Positions 62,438-64,000 of a DNA stretch of 64,000 nucleotides are shown here, piece after piece. Each line of letters begins with the position of its first letter. Position 1 is the stretch's first letter. The stretch is from Pseudomonas sp. Q11. GTDB taxonomy: Bacteria > Pseudomonadota > Gammaproteobacteria > Pseudomonadales > Pseudomonadaceae. Under the pieces are notes generated by a model, which made no database searches, was not told the origin of the DNA, and was given only the letters and a program-made list of their open reading frames with translations. The DNA lies in the NCBI RefSeq assembly GCF_024494355.1, contig NZ_JAKNQY010000004.1, forward strand, positions 205,650 to 269,649, given 5' to 3'. Position numbers and translations under genes: made by a program.

Positions 62438-63088
62438 ATGCATTACCAGACCGTACTCTTCGACCTCGACGGCACCCTCACCGACCCCCGCGAGGGCATT
62501 ACCCGTTCGATCCAGTTCGCCTTGAGCCAACTGGGCATCGACGAACCCGACCTCACTCGCCTCGAACACTTCATCGGCCCGCCGCTGTTGCAGGCCTTCA
62601 TGCAGTTTTATGACTTCGATGAAACGAAAGCCTGGGAGGCGGTGAATTTTTATCGCGAGCGCTTCAAAGTCACCGGGTTGTACGAAAACCGCGTCTTCGA
62701 CGGCGTAGTGCCCCTGCTGGAAACCTTGGGTGAGCAGGGCCGGCAACTGTACATCGCCACCTCCAAACCCTGGGTCTTCGCCCGGGAAATCGCCCGCCAC
62801 TTCGATTTCGCCCGGCATTTCAAAGTGATCTATGGCAGTGAGCTGGACGGTACGCGCACCGACAAAGTTGAGTTGATTGCTCACCTGATGGCTGAAGAGG
62901 GCCTCGACCCGGCGAATACCTTGATGATTGGCGACCGCAAGCACGATTTGATTGGCGCTAGTAGCAATGGGCTGGATGCGGCGGCGGTGGGCTATGGGTT
63001 TGGCAGTTATGAGGAGCTGAATGCCGAGGGGCCGGCGTATCACTTTAAGACGCTGGATGAGTTGCATCGGGCGTTTTTGCGGGGTTAG
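62438..63088 (+). CDS. HAD family phosphatase (Gph-like)
   Basis: A 216-residue haloacid-dehalogenase-fold phosphatase of the phosphoglycolate phosphatase group. Motif I is DLDGT at residues 9-13 with nucleophile Asp9; motif II Thr is in IATSKP; motif III Lys is in the region DKVELI; motif IV is MIGDRKHDLIGA. A helical cap lies between motifs I and II. ATG at 62438 has AGGA upstream. The substrate may be phosphoglycolate or pyrophosphate (PpaX-like); not resolvable here. Confidence 0.88.
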   Translation: MHYQTVLFDLDGTLTDPREGITRSIQFALSQLGIDEPDLTRLEHFIGPPLLQAFMQFYDFDETKAWEAVNFYRERFKVTGLYENRVFDGVVPLLETLGEQGRQLYIATSKPWVFAREIARHFDFARHFKVIYGSELDGTRTDKVELIAHLMAEEGLDPANTLMIGDRKHDLIGASSNGLDAAAVGYGFGSYEELNAEGPAYHFKTLDELHRAFLRG

Positions 63089-63098
63089 CCATATTGCT

Positions 63099-63244
63099 AT
63101 CGCGGGCAAGCCTTGCTCCCACAGATGACAACCTCAGTACTTCATTCCGAGTACTGCCCTGTGGGAGGAAATTCAGAGCACTGCTATGTGGGAGCAAAAG
63201 TGTGTGTGAGTACTGCTCTGTGGGAGCAAAGCTTGCTCGCGATG
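63099..63244. repeat. REP halves with degenerate arms downstream of the RAYT gene
   Basis: A REP arm ATCGCGGGCAAGCCTTGCTC at 63099-63124 and an opposite arm GTGGGAGCAAAGCTTGCTCG at 63219-63244. Between them are partial arms CTGTGGGAGGAAATTC and ATGTGGGAGCAAAAGTG linked by GAGTACTGC or GAGCACTGC. It is the same unit type as the 28-bp array at 63890. Confidence 0.8.
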
Positions 63245-63273
63245 AGGCCCTCATGGACACAGCCTGAACCGAC

Positions 63274-63732
63274 TCATACCCATATGGCATCCCACAATGG
63301 ATAGTCCCCAATTTTCTTAACTAGACCTGCCCGCAGCGGATTCGCCACGATATACCGTGCGACTGCGTGTAAATCTTCCTCCTTGCGAATGGCTCGGTCA
63401 TGGAATCCCGCCTGCCAAAGCGATCCTTGCCGCTGCATCAATCGATTGAAGGTGACCGTGGTCCGAGACTTCGTTCGCGCCATCAGTTTTGAAAGTCCGA
63501 TTCCCTGCAGCTCGATCAGCCAGTGAAAATGGTCTGGCATCACCACCCAGGCCAACGAATGGGCAAATTGTTCTTGCTGGGCCTTGCGAAAGGCATCAAC
63601 CACCAAGCGTCCTGTCTCGAAGCGGCCAAAAGCCGGCTCGCGATCCCGCGTAATCGCCGTCAGTAAATAAATTTGCCCAGGCTGCGAATAACGCCCGAAA
63701 CGCAACTGATTGGAGTGAGGCAGTGTCGTCAT
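63274..63732 (-). CDS. REP-associated tyrosine transposase (RAYT)
   Basis: A 152-residue single-strand transposase-like enzyme of the TnpA_REP/Y1 family. The metal-binding HUH motif is PDHFH (His68, His70) and the catalytic Tyr is Tyr127 in ARYIVANPLRAGLV. It probably mobilises or copies the REP elements scattered through this window. The ATG at 63732 has a strong AAGGAGG site; a longer frame to 63840 includes REP sequence and is not used. REP arms flank the gene on both sides (63219 and 63830) in inverted orientation, the usual RAYT setting. Confidence 0.92.
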   Translation of the reverse strand: MTTLPHSNQLRFGRYSQPGQIYLLTAITRDREPAFGRFETGRLVVDAFRKAQQEQFAHSLAWVVMPDHFHWLIELQGIGLSKLMARTKSRTTVTFNRLMQRQGSLWQAGFHDRAIRKEEDLHAVARYIVANPLRAGLVKKIGDYPLWDAIWV

Positions 63733-63829
63733 CAGTGATCCTCCTTGATCTGTCCTTTGTCTCAAGGCTAGGACAGCGGCAACGGATCTGACTTGGAATG
63801 TTGGAGCAGGATGTGTCTGGGCGAACGTC

Positions 63830-64000
63830 ATCGCGGGCAAGCCTTGCTCCCACAGATGACACCCTTAGTGCCTCATTCCGAGCACTGCCCTGTGGGAGCA
63901 AAACTCAGGGTACTGCTCTGTGGGAGCAAAACTCAGGGTACTGCCCTGTGGGAGCAAAACTCAGGGTACTGCCCTGTGGGAGCAAAACTCAGGGTACTGC
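63830..64000. repeat. REP arm plus 28-bp tandem array, running off the window
   Basis: A REP arm (ATCGCGGGCAAGCCTTGCTC) at 63830-63855 is followed, from 63891, by at least four direct copies of a 28-bp unit containing TGTGGGAGCAAAACTCAGGG and TACTGC; copies start at 63891, 63919, 63947 and 63975. The unit is a REP arm joined to unrelated bases. The array continues past the window end. There are no variable spacers, so it is not CRISPR. Confidence 0.9.

Noticed and set aside
63891..64000. Regular 28-bp repeats resembling a CRISPR array
   Set aside because: The repeats are direct and contiguous with no variable spacers, and no cas genes are visible; the unit is a REP arm.

Overview
The window looks like chromosomal DNA from a Pseudomonas of the P. 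fluorescens group. The gene order dprA-LysM-def-fmt-rsmB-trkA beside tsaC, hemF and aroE is the arrangement found near oriC in that genus. The choline-sulfatase cluster, the PA0069-type radical SAM gene, the DUF6124 genes and the dense palindromic REP elements (GTGGGAGC...GCTCCCAC) also fit. All identifications rest on reading the translations and motifs; no database search was run.

Layout. 1-10.7 kb: transporters (Na/Pi-type, TerC, citrate-metal) and a choline-O-sulfate module (LysR regulator, betC, choX, a SulP permease). 10.7-21.7 kb: conserved core with aroE, hemF, a quinone reductase, tsaC, dprA, a LysM protein, def-fmt-rsmB-trkA and a small TPR protein. 21.7-43.0 kb: an accessory island of stress or redox enzymes with their regulators (DUF417, alpha/beta hydrolases, CGNR, dehydrogenases, AraC, AhpD-like), two DUF2459 lipoproteins around an AAA ATPase/OmpA pair, a small lipoprotein and two DUF6124 genes with unusual leaders. 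43.0-51.6 kb: the aa3-type cytochrome c oxidase cluster with its heme A and copper assembly factors. 51.6-64 kb: SulP transporter with beta-carbonic anhydrase, radical SAM protein, secreted phosphatase, two M3 oligopeptidases around yheV, gamma-carbonic anhydrase, HAD phosphatase and a REP-associated transposase (RAYT).

The island has no integrase or tRNA that I can see. It appears to be assembled by recombination between short repeats. It holds extra copies of the 3' end of the TPR gene on its left, a broken copy of the SCO gene on its right, a duplicated REP segment, a roughly 720-bp duplication carrying DUF2459, and a roughly 730-bp duplication carrying DUF6124 plus its leader. Many junctions lie at REPs or at a second repeat family of the form GGGGACAG...CTGTCCCC.

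The most interesting signal is the leader upstream of both DUF6124 genes. A middle module is complementary to two flanking modules, and the proximal stem next to the start codon is kept in both copies although its sequence is entirely different. That is strong internal evidence for a base-paired, possibly bistable, cis-regulatory RNA. Two further operator candidates, one shared by the CGNR regulator and a hydrolase gene and one shared by an AraC/AhpD-like promoter and the DUF417 gene, suggest how the stress genes are wired.
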